Both the position numbers and the translations under genes were made by a program. 64,000 nt of DNA from Candidatus Poribacteria bacterium. GTDB lineage: Bacteria > Poribacteria > WGA-4E > WGA-3G. Numbering within the stretch: position 1 is the stretch's first letter; every line of letters begins with the position of its first letter. The notes under the pieces are model-generated. The model did no database searches, had not been told where the DNA came from, and worked only from the letters and a program-made list of their open reading frames with translations. The stretch spans positions 41,744-105,743 of the forward strand of contig JAJEJA010000094.1 in NCBI GenBank assembly GCA_022828145.1, in the 5' to 3' direction. Positions 45,343-53,593 of this stretch are shown here, piece after piece.

Positions 45343-46365
45343 TTAATCAAACAACTTGCCTGACAGGATTTCAGCCTTTGCTTCCGCAACTTTTGTTTTC
45401 ACTGCTTCAGGTACTTTATTGATCAATGATGGGTTATACACCATGTCAATGGCTCTATCCGTTGACATGGTATAGGTGTATATTTGCGGTGTGAACGTTC
45501 CTTCTTTAACAAGTTTGGCAATTTCTACAAATGGACGTTGTGTAATCACCGCGTTTGCAATCACTGTTGTTGGGGAAACTGCGCTTTGGTCTCGGTTTGC
45601 CCCAAAAGTGTAAATGATATTTCCATCGGTGTGTGCTTCTTCTGCAGCCATAAAAACGCCTCTGCTGGCTATATCGGCATTGGGAAAGATAAAGTCAATC
45701 CCCTCGTTGATCTGTGCGATTGCGAGTTCCTTTCCTTTAGCAACATCTTCCCAATTCCCGACATAATCCCTTCGCACCTCTGCATCAGGGTTAACACTTT
45801 TGACTCCAGCTTCAAACGCGTCGAATGCGCTAATGACTGACGGAAAATCTTGACCACCGATAACACCTATTTTCTCTGTTTTTGTCATCATACCTGCGAT
45901 GATACCTAAAAGATAGGTGGCTGGTTCAACTTGGAAGTTTATAGACGCTATGTTCTCCGCGACAACGTCACCGGAAGATATAACAAATACCGTTTCAGGA
46001 AAATCAGGGGCGACTATTTTTATAGGTGCTCCATATTCATACCCGTGTCCGAAAATGAGATTATATCCCTCTGTCGCTAAACTGCGGACATCTGCCTCAT
46101 GTTTAGCGGGTGTATGGCTTTCAACTGGATTGATTGTGACATCAAGTTCTTCTTCAATCGCTAAAAGTGCGTCATAAGCCAAAGCATTCCAACCTTTATC
46201 GTCAGTAGAACCAGGTAAAAGCATGCCGACCTTATAGTCATCTGCTTCATGACTCATAATGTCAATCTTTTCGCATCCAACAAACACGAATGCGATTGCC
46301 AATAGACATAGTTGTAAGGCACAAATTGCCATATTATATTGTGATTTGTAAGGTATCTGTTTCAT
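45343..46365 (-). CDS. BMP-family (PnrA-like) substrate-binding lipoprotein
   Basis: An approximately 340-residue lipoprotein with lipobox FVFVGC. It belongs to the BMP/PnrA/Med family of periplasmic binding proteins, usually for purine nucleosides in ABC importers. The typical opening VGMLLPGSTDDKGWNALAYD, then LIFGHGYEYGAPI and KIGVIGGQDFPSVISAFDAF are clear. The in-frame GTG at 46371 is possible but ATG 46365 is the likelier start. No permease or ATPase gene is adjacent. It sits inside the fatty-acid cluster between fabG and acpP on the same strand. Confidence 0.9.
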   Translation of the reverse strand: MKQIPYKSQYNMAICALQLCLLAIAFVFVGCEKIDIMSHEADDYKVGMLLPGSTDDKGWNALAYDALLAIEEELDVTINPVESHTPAKHEADVRSLATEGYNLIFGHGYEYGAPIKIVAPDFPETVFVISSGDVVAENIASINFQVEPATYLLGIIAGMMTKTEKIGVIGGQDFPSVISAFDAFEAGVKSVNPDAEVRRDYVGNWEDVAKGKELAIAQINEGIDFIFPNADIASRGVFMAAEEAHTDGNIIYTFGANRDQSAVSPTTVIANAVITQRPFVEIAKLVKEGTFTPQIYTYTMSTDRAIDMVYNPSLINKVPEAVKTKVAEAKAEILSGKLFD

Positions 46366-46410
46366 GAACACGTCTTTTCTTGCTGCTGAAAAATGTTCTA
46401 TAGGTTTAAA

Positions 46411-47187
46411 TTACATCGCCATACCACCATCAACCTGAAGGGTTTGACCGGTGATATAACGTGCGGCATCCGATGCTAAAAAGCAGACTGCATCTGCTAT
46501 ATCTTCTGGTATGCCGAAGTTCTGTAATGGAATAAGTTCAAGTATTTTATTTTGTAAGTCTTCAGGAATTTTTGCTGTCATGTCGGTTGTTATAAAACCG
46601 GGAGCGATAGCGTTTACAGTTATCCCTCTTGTTCCGACCTCTTTTGCGATTGTCTTTGTCAGTCCGATTATTCCAGCTTTTGCTGCGGCATAACTGGCTT
46701 GCCCTACATTCCCCATCAGACCGACTACTGACGAAATATTAATGATACGACCACTTTTCTGACGGATCATGGGGCGCAGCACTTCACGTGAGCAATACAT
46801 CGTTCCTGTAAGGTTTGTCTGTAAGACAGCATCCCAATCTTCATCTTTGAGTCTCATGAGTAACATATCACGTGTAATTCCGGCATTGTTCACAAGAATA
46901 TCTATTTGCGAGAATTGAGCGATCGTTTCCTTAACAAGTGCTTCAACGTCTGCCTTCAGAGAAACGTCTGCTGCCATAGCGTTTACGGTGTATCCTTTCT
47001 CTTTCAAGGCAGATTCAATTTGGGATACCGATTCCGTTGACCGGGAACAGACTGTAACATTCGCGCCAACTTCACACAGTCTATGTGCGATCGCAGCCCC
47101 AATGCCTCTTGATGCTCCGGTTACAATTGCCGTTTTCCCACTCAGCATGTCATCTTTAAATATTGACTTGACTGTTGCCATATCCAT
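46411..47187 (-). CDS. fabG: 3-oxoacyl-ACP reductase
   Basis: A 258-residue SDR with TGASRGIG near residues 25-32, NNAGITRDMLLMR (the ITRDxL motif typical of FabG), catalytic Ser in NISSVVGLMG and YAAAK. It reduces beta-ketoacyl-ACP with NADPH. It is two bases downstream of fabD. Confidence 0.96.
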   Translation of the reverse strand: MDMATVKSIFKDDMLSGKTAIVTGASRGIGAAIAHRLCEVGANVTVCSRSTESVSQIESALKEKGYTVNAMAADVSLKADVEALVKETIAQFSQIDILVNNAGITRDMLLMRLKDEDWDAVLQTNLTGTMYCSREVLRPMIRQKSGRIINISSVVGLMGNVGQASYAAAKAGIIGLTKTIAKEVGTRGITVNAIAPGFITTDMTAKIPEDLQNKILELIPLQNFGIPEDIADAVCFLASDAARYITGQTLQVDGGMAM

Positions 47188-47189
47188 TA

Positions 47190-48128
47190 TTATTCACCGT
47201 TTGCAAATTCGTCTGTCACGTTAGACAGGGATTCAACATCTTCAACGTTGAAGGCAATGCTTTCAGGTAATGTCCGTTTTACTAAGCCGGATAAAACCTT
47301 TCCGGGACCGACTTCGACAAAATCCTTAATTCCAGTATTGTGTATAGTGCGTAACGTTTTTTCCCACTGAACAGGTTCTGTTATCTGTTGAAACAGTAGA
47401 TGTTTAATACGTTCTGTATCAGTTGCTAACTCCCCTGTAACGTTCATTGCGATATCAATTGTGGGTTGATGGAACGGTACTGAGTCAATCACATTTTGAA
47501 ACTTCTGTTTTGCTGAATCCATCAGCGGTGAATGAAATGCCCCACTGACGGGCAGAATGCGACAACGTCTTGCGCCGATTTTGTCTGCGGCAAGTGCAAC
47601 TGCTTTATTAACAGCATCAATTTCACCTGAAATCACTAATTGACCGGGACAATTGTAATTTGCAATTCTAACCACACCTTGAACCTTTTCACAAATACTT
47701 TGGAGTTGCTCTACCTCCATACCGAGGATTGCAGCCATTGTACCGTTTTGCTTTTTACCTGCTTCCGCCATAAACTGTGCGCGAGCACTTACTAATCGCA
47801 ATGCATCTGAGAAATCCAGGACACCTGATGCGATAAGTGCGGAATATTCTCCTAAACTATGTCCTGCAACAACCTTTGGTGAAACTCCCGATTCCGTAAG
47901 CACATTTAATGTCGCAACACTACATGTCAAAATTGCAAGCTGTGTATTTTCTGTCTGTCTTAATTCTGCTTCTGGTCCCTCAAAACAGAGTTGACTTAAT
48001 TGTCTACGTAAGAAGGTATCCGCTTTATCAAAAACGGATTTGGCTTTTACGTAGTTCTGTGCCAACTCTAAACCCATACCGACCTGTTGTGAACCTTGTC
48101 CAGGAAAAATGAAGGCGATTTCTGTCAT
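47190..48128 (-). CDS. fabD: Malonyl-CoA:ACP transacylase
   Basis: A 312-residue acyltransferase with the nucleophile in GHSLGEYSAL, the opening FIFPGQGSQQVGMG, the His in GAFHSPLM and the C-terminal FVEVGPGKVLSGLVKR. It loads malonyl onto ACP. It lies between fabH and fabG on the same strand. Confidence 0.97.
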   Translation of the reverse strand: MTEIAFIFPGQGSQQVGMGLELAQNYVKAKSVFDKADTFLRRQLSQLCFEGPEAELRQTENTQLAILTCSVATLNVLTESGVSPKVVAGHSLGEYSALIASGVLDFSDALRLVSARAQFMAEAGKKQNGTMAAILGMEVEQLQSICEKVQGVVRIANYNCPGQLVISGEIDAVNKAVALAADKIGARRCRILPVSGAFHSPLMDSAKQKFQNVIDSVPFHQPTIDIAMNVTGELATDTERIKHLLFQQITEPVQWEKTLRTIHNTGIKDFVEVGPGKVLSGLVKRTLPESIAFNVEDVESLSNVTDEFANGE

Positions 48129-48205
48129 TTTGTCTTAGTTATACTGTTTAATTACGTTTTTTATGATATTGACAAACTCGCCTTAAACACGAGATTTATC
48201 TGATA

Positions 48206-49195
48206 TTATAGTCTCAAGAGTGTGCTACCCCATGTTAAACCTGCCCCGAAAGTTACAAGTAGTATAAGGTCTTCCGGTTTTGCACGTCCTTCTTGAATTG
48301 CCTCATCTAAGGCGATGATGACTGTAGCTGCTGATGTATTGCCGTATTTATCAACGTTAACATATACCTTCTCTCGTGGCACGCCAAGTCTCTGTCCCAC
48401 TGCTTCAATAATCCGTAAATTGGCTTGATGTGGTATCAGGAGATCAATATCATCGACGCTGACATCTGCTTTCTTGAGCGCGCGTTCTGCTGCCTCTGGC
48501 ATAAGTCGAACCCCGAGTTTGAAAACTTCCCTACCATTCATTTGGATTTTATTCAAATTCTGGTCAAGGGCTTCTGCTGTAACCGGCATCCTTGAACCCC
48601 CCGCGGGGATACCGAGTAGGTCAATATCGGCATAATCACCATCCGACCCGATGTAGGACGAGATGATACCTTTGGGTTCATCGGTAGCTTGAACAATTGC
48701 AGCACCCGCGCCATCTCCGAACAGCACACAGGTATTCCTATCGTTCCAATCAACGATGTTGTTAAAGACTTCACCACCAACAACAAGAATAGTATCATAC
48801 TGTCCAGATATAATCAACCCATTTGCTAAATCCAGTCCATACAGGAATCCTGCACATGCTGCGGATATGTCCATGGCTGAGGCATTTTTTGCTCCTATTC
48901 CCTTTTGTACATAACATGCAGTTGAAGGGAAAAATGAGTCCGGTGTAACAGTAGCTACGAGAATCATCTCAATGTCAAGTGGGTCAATCTGTGCTCTTTT
49001 TATTGCTAATCGCGCAGCATGCACGCTTAGGTCTGATGTGGCGATATCATCCTCTGCGATTCTGCGCTCAACAATACCTGTCCGTTGCCGAATCCATTCG
49101 TCGCTTGTGTCCACCATTTTCTCAAGATCAAAATTAGTTAGTACATTTTCAGGTAGATAAGCACCCGTACCAGTAATTGCTGCATTTCGAGCCAT
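48206..49195 (-). CDS. fabH: Beta-ketoacyl-ACP synthase III
   Basis: A 329-residue initiating condensing enzyme. Catalytic Cys is in DISAACAGFLYGL, His in IPHQANLRI and Asn in KYGNTSAAT. It joins acetyl-CoA (or another primer) with malonyl-ACP. plsX, which often precedes fabH, is missing here: only about 95 bases separate fabH from rpmF. Confidence 0.97.
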   Translation of the reverse strand: MARNAAITGTGAYLPENVLTNFDLEKMVDTSDEWIRQRTGIVERRIAEDDIATSDLSVHAARLAIKRAQIDPLDIEMILVATVTPDSFFPSTACYVQKGIGAKNASAMDISAACAGFLYGLDLANGLIISGQYDTILVVGGEVFNNIVDWNDRNTCVLFGDGAGAAIVQATDEPKGIISSYIGSDGDYADIDLLGIPAGGSRMPVTAEALDQNLNKIQMNGREVFKLGVRLMPEAAERALKKADVSVDDIDLLIPHQANLRIIEAVGQRLGVPREKVYVNVDKYGNTSAATVIIALDEAIQEGRAKPEDLILLVTFGAGLTWGSTLLRL

Positions 49196-49291
49196 GCTAA
49201 TTATCCTTTTTGAGCCGATTATGACAGATCAATACTATAGAATTAGTTTCTAAGAAGATCAATCAGCGAAAATATTAATGCGAGTGTTTAC

Positions 49292-49477
49292 CTACAACTG
49301 TTCTGTTTCTTTGCGAACTGAATGCCCCTTATAGTGTCCACAGTGCGTGCAGACTCGATGCGAAACCATCATTTCTCCACAATATGAGCAATCTGTAATG
49401 TCTCGACTTCGAAGGGCATGATGACTTCTTCGCATCCTTTTTTTCGATTTTGATGTCTTACGTTTTGGATGTGCCAT
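49292..49477 (-). CDS. rpmF: Ribosomal protein bL32
   Basis: A 61-residue basic protein opening MAHPKRKTSKSKKRMRRSHH, with a zinc ribbon of two CxxC pairs (CSYCGE; CTHCGHYKG). It overlaps the end of the DUF177 gene by 20 bases, the usual yceD-rpmF coupling. Confidence 0.96.
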   Translation of the reverse strand: MAHPKRKTSKSKKRMRRSHHALRSRDITDCSYCGEMMVSHRVCTHCGHYKGHSVRKETEQL

Positions 49478-50081
49478 TTTTTGGGGTTATCTCCTTACGA
49501 TTTTTCTGTTTAAGTTCAGCTTCCGATTTTGCTGATGCAAGCAGTTGAGGAAGTTCGGCAAAAGGTGAATTGACACGTTGTACTTCAAATTCAGAATCCT
49601 CTACGTCAACACAGACACACTGTTCATCATTCAGGTTTACGCCACAGTCTGTACAGAGTCCAGAACATTCGTCTGAACATAAAGGCCATACCGGTATCTG
49701 TATTACCAATGCTTGTCTTGTATCTTCAGATATGTCAAATGTTTCACCATCGTAGTAACGTTCATCGTCTTCAAATCCTTCCGTAGATAGATCTTCAGGA
49801 TTGTTAGCAGGTGTAAACTGTACTTCAAACAATCCGGCAATACCTATATTAAAAGGGTCAAGGCATCTACGACACTGCATCTCAATCTCAGCAGACACTT
49901 CAGCCTTGACGTAGATACTATCCTCACTGTGACGTAGTAATTGCACATATCCTTGTACTGGACCGACAAATTGTATTTCTGCAATATTAAACGCCAGTTG
50001 TGAAGCGTGAACTTCTATTTCGTGATTGTTAAAAACACCGTCTTCAATGTTTCTTGTGTCAAAAACTAACGTGTTTTTCAT
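49458..50081 (-). CDS. DUF177 (YceD-like) protein
   Basis: A 207-residue protein with the DUF177 hallmarks: a single conserved Cys pair in MQCRRCLDPF near residue 90, and the CSDECSGLCTDCGVNLNDEQ block near residues 135-155, probably metal-binding. In other bacteria the family is linked to 23S rRNA maturation and always precedes rpmF, as here. Confidence 0.92.
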   Translation of the reverse strand: MKNTLVFDTRNIEDGVFNNHEIEVHASQLAFNIAEIQFVGPVQGYVQLLRHSEDSIYVKAEVSAEIEMQCRRCLDPFNIGIAGLFEVQFTPANNPEDLSTEGFEDDERYYDGETFDISEDTRQALVIQIPVWPLCSDECSGLCTDCGVNLNDEQCVCVDVEDSEFEVQRVNSPFAELPQLLASAKSEAELKQKNRKEITPKNGTSKT

Positions 50082-50123
50082 TTTTTCGTATTTTTCACTT
50101 TTTTTGCCGAAACTAAAATTTGT

Positions 50124-51449
50124 TTATGTTTGGGCAACTTCTTCTTCAATTCTAATCAGTTTCGCACCACCTTTAACAACTTCTAATTTGAGTATCTTTT
50201 CAAGTGCATCTTTCATGTTTTTTTCACGGGCATGATGCGTTAATAGCATCAGTGAGACGGTCTCGGTATCGTGTGGTTCTTTTTGAACAACTGAGGCGAT
50301 ACTAATATCGTAGTTTCCCAATATACTACAGATACTTGCAAGTACCCCCGGTTTATCAATCACAACGAAACGTAGATAGTAACGCGTCTCAATGTCATCA
50401 ATAGGACAGACTGTAATTTCAGATTGTACGTTGTCAAGCCAGGCATGAGATATGTGTGAACTGATACCCAATTGTATAGATTTCGCGGCGTCAATAATAT
50501 CCGCAACGACCGCACTGGCAGTAGGCATTTCACCTGCACCCTGTCCATAAAAAAGCGTTGGACCAACAGCCGAACCGATGACGCAAACAGCGTTATAAGC
50601 ACCATTGACATTTGCCAACAAACTTCTATCTGGTAGAAGTGTCGGATGCACCCGTGCTTCTACGCGATTGTCATCAGTCAACTTGGCAATTGCCAGCAAT
50701 TTGATAACATAACCGAGTTCACGCGAATACTGAATTTCTTGTTGTGAAATGTCGGTGATACCTTCAACATGGAATTGGTCAACCGGAATATTCACACCGT
50801 ATGCAAGGGCTATGAGGAGCGAGAGTTTTTGTGCTGCATCAATACCTTCAACATCAAGGGTCGGATCGGCTTCAGCGTAACCTTTCTCCTGAGCATCCGC
50901 AAGCACATCAGCAAAATCAACACCACCTTCATGCATTTCTGTTAGCATGTAGTTACAGGTACCGTTAACAATACCATATATAGATTGAATTTGATTAGCA
51001 GTGAAACTCTCCTGGAGCGTTTTAATGATAGGAATTCCACCTGCAGTACTCGCCTCAAATTTGAGACTGACCTGATGCTTCTGTGCTAATTGAAATAACT
51101 CACCCCCGTATTCAGCCAAAAGAGCTTTGTTTGCGGTCACAACGTGCTTTCCATTTCGGATAGCACGTTTAATAAGCGACTGTGCATCGGCAATACCACC
51201 GATAAGCTCCACGACAATATCAATCTCTGGGTTGTCAACAACATCGGCTGGATCAGTTGTTAAGAAGTCGTCAGGTAGTTTAATGCCATGACGTGACGCA
51301 GGGAGTGTTCTTTTGACTACCTTTTTTAGAGATAGTTTGACACCGCTATTTTTTGATATGAGAGCGTTCTGATTAACAAGTATTTTGGAAACACCTGTCC
51401 CGACTGTCCCCCATCCTAAAATACCTATATTGATAGACGATTTATTCAC
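50124..51449 (-). CDS. hom: Homoserine dehydrogenase with ACT domain
   Basis: About 441 residues. N-terminal Rossmann (INIGILGWGTVGTGVSKIL), catalytic domain (GTCNYMLTEMHEGG, KGYAEADPTLDVEGIDAAQK) and C-terminal ACT domain (YLRFVVIDKPGVLASICSIL), which normally allows threonine feedback. It reduces aspartate semialdehyde to homoserine for Thr/Met synthesis. The frame is open further upstream to 51599, but that part is the tRNA-Pro gene read as protein. GTG 51449, with GAGG about 11 bases before it, gives a normal N-terminus. Confidence 0.93.
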   Translation of the reverse strand: MNKSSINIGILGWGTVGTGVSKILVNQNALISKNSGVKLSLKKVVKRTLPASRHGIKLPDDFLTTDPADVVDNPEIDIVVELIGGIADAQSLIKRAIRNGKHVVTANKALLAEYGGELFQLAQKHQVSLKFEASTAGGIPIIKTLQESFTANQIQSIYGIVNGTCNYMLTEMHEGGVDFADVLADAQEKGYAEADPTLDVEGIDAAQKLSLLIALAYGVNIPVDQFHVEGITDISQQEIQYSRELGYVIKLLAIAKLTDDNRVEARVHPTLLPDRSLLANVNGAYNAVCVIGSAVGPTLFYGQGAGEMPTASAVVADIIDAAKSIQLGISSHISHAWLDNVQSEITVCPIDDIETRYYLRFVVIDKPGVLASICSILGNYDISIASVVQKEPHDTETVSLMLLTHHAREKNMKDALEKILKLEVVKGGAKLIRIEEEVAQT

Positions 51450-51531
51450 GACTGCAATTGCCTCTTCTGTGATGTTCTTAAACAAAGAAAATCGGGCATC
51501 AGCATATAAATCCGCATAAACACCCGTAAAA

Positions 51532-51605
51532 TCGGGGCGACTGGATTCGAACCAGCGACCTCTTGAACCCCATTCAAGCGCGCTTCCGGGCTGCGCCACG
51601 CCCCG
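51532..51605 (-). tRNA. tRNA-Pro (anticodon GGG)
   Basis: On the minus strand: acceptor CGGGGCG pairs with CGCCCCG, D stem GCGC/GCGC, anticodon stem CTTGA/TCAAG around loop ATGGGGT giving anticodon GGG, five-base variable loop, T arm GCTGG-TTCGAAT-CCAGT and discriminator A. CCA is not encoded. It reads CCC/CCU proline codons. It lies 82 bases upstream of hom. Confidence 0.95.
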
Positions 51606-51608
51606 CTA

Positions 51609-51812
51609 TTAAGTTTGAATTACCCTATAATAGTACCATAAATTGACAGAAAAGTCAAACGAAATTGTATTTAAAGATTGTTGAAAGGATGTGTAAGGCT
51701 TTTGTAGATCGTATTCAAATTCTTGCATAAATGCGTGAACGACATCGCTGCGTTGTATATATTATGCGAAGCATCTGACAGCGAATTCTCTGTGATGTTC
51801 CTGTAATCTCAT
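51609..51812 (-). pseudogene. Decayed small gene with premature stop (terminase/DUF2280-like N-terminus)
   Basis: ATG 51812, preceded by AAAGGAG, opens MRLQEHHREFAVRCFA and is then stopped by TAA 51764-51762. The same frame continues as YIQRSDVVHAFMQEFEYDLQ with no further stop for about 50 codons, ending at 51609. The pattern (HHREF...RCFA, then a helix ending in AFMQEF) looks like the N-terminal helix-turn-helix of small DUF2280/terminase-type proteins. The second half (FQQSLNTISFDFSV) no longer looks like coding sequence. Family assignment is tentative; the premature stop is certain. Confidence 0.55.
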
Positions 51813-51831
51813 TGCGTTTCTCCTTTCAAAA

Positions 51832-51877
51832 TCGTACCATATGGTACGAAATTTCGTACCGTGGTACGATTTGGTAC
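51832..51877. promoter_or_regulatory. Cluster of overlapping GGTAC palindromes (putative operator)
   Basis: Three overlapping inverted repeats: TCGTACCATATGGTACGA (51832-51849, perfect), GGTACGAAATTTCGTACC (51843-51860, perfect) and CGTACCGTGGTACG (51855-51868), with further GGTAC at 51873-51877 and a separate GGTACGAAATT at 51954-51964. They lie directly upstream of the decayed gene on the minus strand, where an autorepressor would bind. The protein that binds is unknown. Confidence 0.55.
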
Positions 51878-52272
51878 ATTGGCTTTGGCGTTAGTTGCAG
51901 TAAGGTTTTGTAGCGTGTTTTTTGACGGAGTCAAATTTTTTAAATTCCTCAATGGTACGAAATTCTCTGCATGTTGAAATATGCATGAAAATATTGGTTT
52001 TTTCTGATATAATGATAATTTCTGGATATTCTGTAGAATAGCATTGTCAACACTTTTTGCATAAACCTTTAGTAATTAATTTAATAACTTTTATTTTATT
52101 GTAACATATATAAATACAGATATCAAGTTAAAATTGAGGAAAAATGAATTTTTATTCATTTTTTGGTTGTGATGGTATGGCAAATGCTCATCTTAATGTT
52201 TGTCTAAATACAGAAGTATATCAAAAGGTGATCAATGAACGATGGGCGATCAATAAACGATGGGGGTTATAG
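51878..52272. other. AT-rich intergenic region upstream of the MFS gene
   Basis: About 400 bases without a gene. It contains an AT hairpin with a nine-base stem (AAAATGAAT/ATTCATTTT, 52141-52162) followed by a short T run, and a doubled GATCAATGAACGATGGG-like motif just before the MFS start. No clear promoter. Confidence 0.5.
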
Positions 52273-53583
52273 TTGTCTGAGAAGGTAAAATCCTCTACTA
52301 TAACACCTGACAAAGATGTTCCGCCTAAGGATGAATCTGCAAAAAGAGAGAAACTGGTCGGATACTTTGAACTCCTTCAGCATAATTCTAATTTTAGGTG
52401 GTTATGGTCAGGACAGGTCGTTAGTCTATTGGGTGACTGGTTTAACATAATCGCATCGGCTATCCTGATTCGCAGTCTTACCGATTCTGCTCTTGCTTTA
52501 GGTGTACTGTTTACGATTCGTATGCTTGCACCTTTTCTCATCTCTCCATTAGCTGGCATTTGTGCGGATCGATTCAACAGAAAGCACCTTCTGATCATTA
52601 CGGATATTATAAGAGGTATACTCCTAATCGGGTATCTTTTTGTGCGAGATGAAAACGATATATGGCTTCTGTATCTCCTTGCTGCACTTCTATTTGGCGT
52701 CAGTGGATTTTTCAGTCCTGCCCGAAGTGCAATTCTACCTGATATCACTTCACCACGCGAACTGGGAACAGCAAATGCGTTGAGCGCAACAAGCTGGTCA
52801 GTTATGCTTGCTCTGGGAGCTGCTATAGGTGGATTGACGGCAGGTCTGTTAGGGGTTTACACAGCTTTTGTAATTGATGGGTTAACTTTCCTCATTTCAG
52901 CGGTATTGTTGTGGCAGATTAGACTTCCGAAACGTTCTGAATCTCAAGTCGAACTACCGACGCGTGCAAAGTTCGTTACATTTCGCTATATGTTTCAACA
53001 TCCCGATATCTTCTTCCTCACGCTCCATAAAGCAGCCATCGCACTCCTCTTGTCTTCTGGATTTCAAGTTGTGCAGGTTGAGATTGCAAAGACAGTCTTC
53101 GTTGTTGGGAAGGATGGCGCAATAAGCTTAGGACTGATGTTTTGTATGGGTGGTGTGGGTAGTGGCATAGGACCGATTATTGCAAGGTATTGGACAGGGG
53201 ACAGGGATAGACCGTTGCGCCAAAGCATCAGTCTCGGTTACCTAATTGGATCAGTTGGATTAGCAATCACTGCACCGCTTGTGAGTTTAACGATTGTGGT
53301 GTTTGGCGGGTTTGTGCGTAGTATCGGTGGTGGCATTGCGTGGGTGTTCTCAACACAACTCCTTCTTCAACGGGCCCCGAATGAGATCCGAGGTCGGATA
53401 TTTGGAACAGAATTTGCACTATTTACGTTAATGGGTGGCATTGCTACTGCCATTGTTGGTGCAATGATTGATCTGTTTGGCGTCATGTATGTTCTGTGGG
53501 GAATGACCACACTACCGCTCATTCCAGCAATATTATGGTGGTTGTGGCAGGCACGATTTACCAGAAAAGCACAGAAACAGTAG
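52273..53583 (+). CDS. MFS transporter, DHA3-like exporter
   Basis: A 436-residue inner-membrane protein with about 12 hydrophobic helices after a polar 35-residue N-terminus. Features are FRWLWSGQVVSLLGDWFNII in helix 1 and the DRFNRKHLL loop between helices 2 and 3 (motif A-like). It is most similar in pattern to MFS_3/EntS-type multidrug or siderophore exporters; substrate unknown. The start is TTG 52273 with GGGGG six bases upstream; the first ATG lies inside helix 3. The gene is monocistronic, convergent with the ATPase gene. Confidence 0.88.
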   Translation: MSEKVKSSTITPDKDVPPKDESAKREKLVGYFELLQHNSNFRWLWSGQVVSLLGDWFNIIASAILIRSLTDSALALGVLFTIRMLAPFLISPLAGICADRFNRKHLLIITDIIRGILLIGYLFVRDENDIWLLYLLAALLFGVSGFFSPARSAILPDITSPRELGTANALSATSWSVMLALGAAIGGLTAGLLGVYTAFVIDGLTFLISAVLLWQIRLPKRSESQVELPTRAKFVTFRYMFQHPDIFFLTLHKAAIALLLSSGFQVVQVEIAKTVFVVGKDGAISLGLMFCMGGVGSGIGPIIARYWTGDRDRPLRQSISLGYLIGSVGLAITAPLVSLTIVVFGGFVRSIGGGIAWVFSTQLLLQRAPNEIRGRIFGTEFALFTLMGGIATAIVGAMIDLFGVMYVLWGMTTLPLIPAILWWLWQARFTRKAQKQ

Positions 53584-53593
53584 TTTATTTATA

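Noticed and set aside
51450..51599. N-terminal 50 residues of homoserine dehydrogenase
   Set aside because: This is the antisense-free reading of the tRNA-Pro gene and its 3' flank; the enzyme starts normally at GTG 51449.
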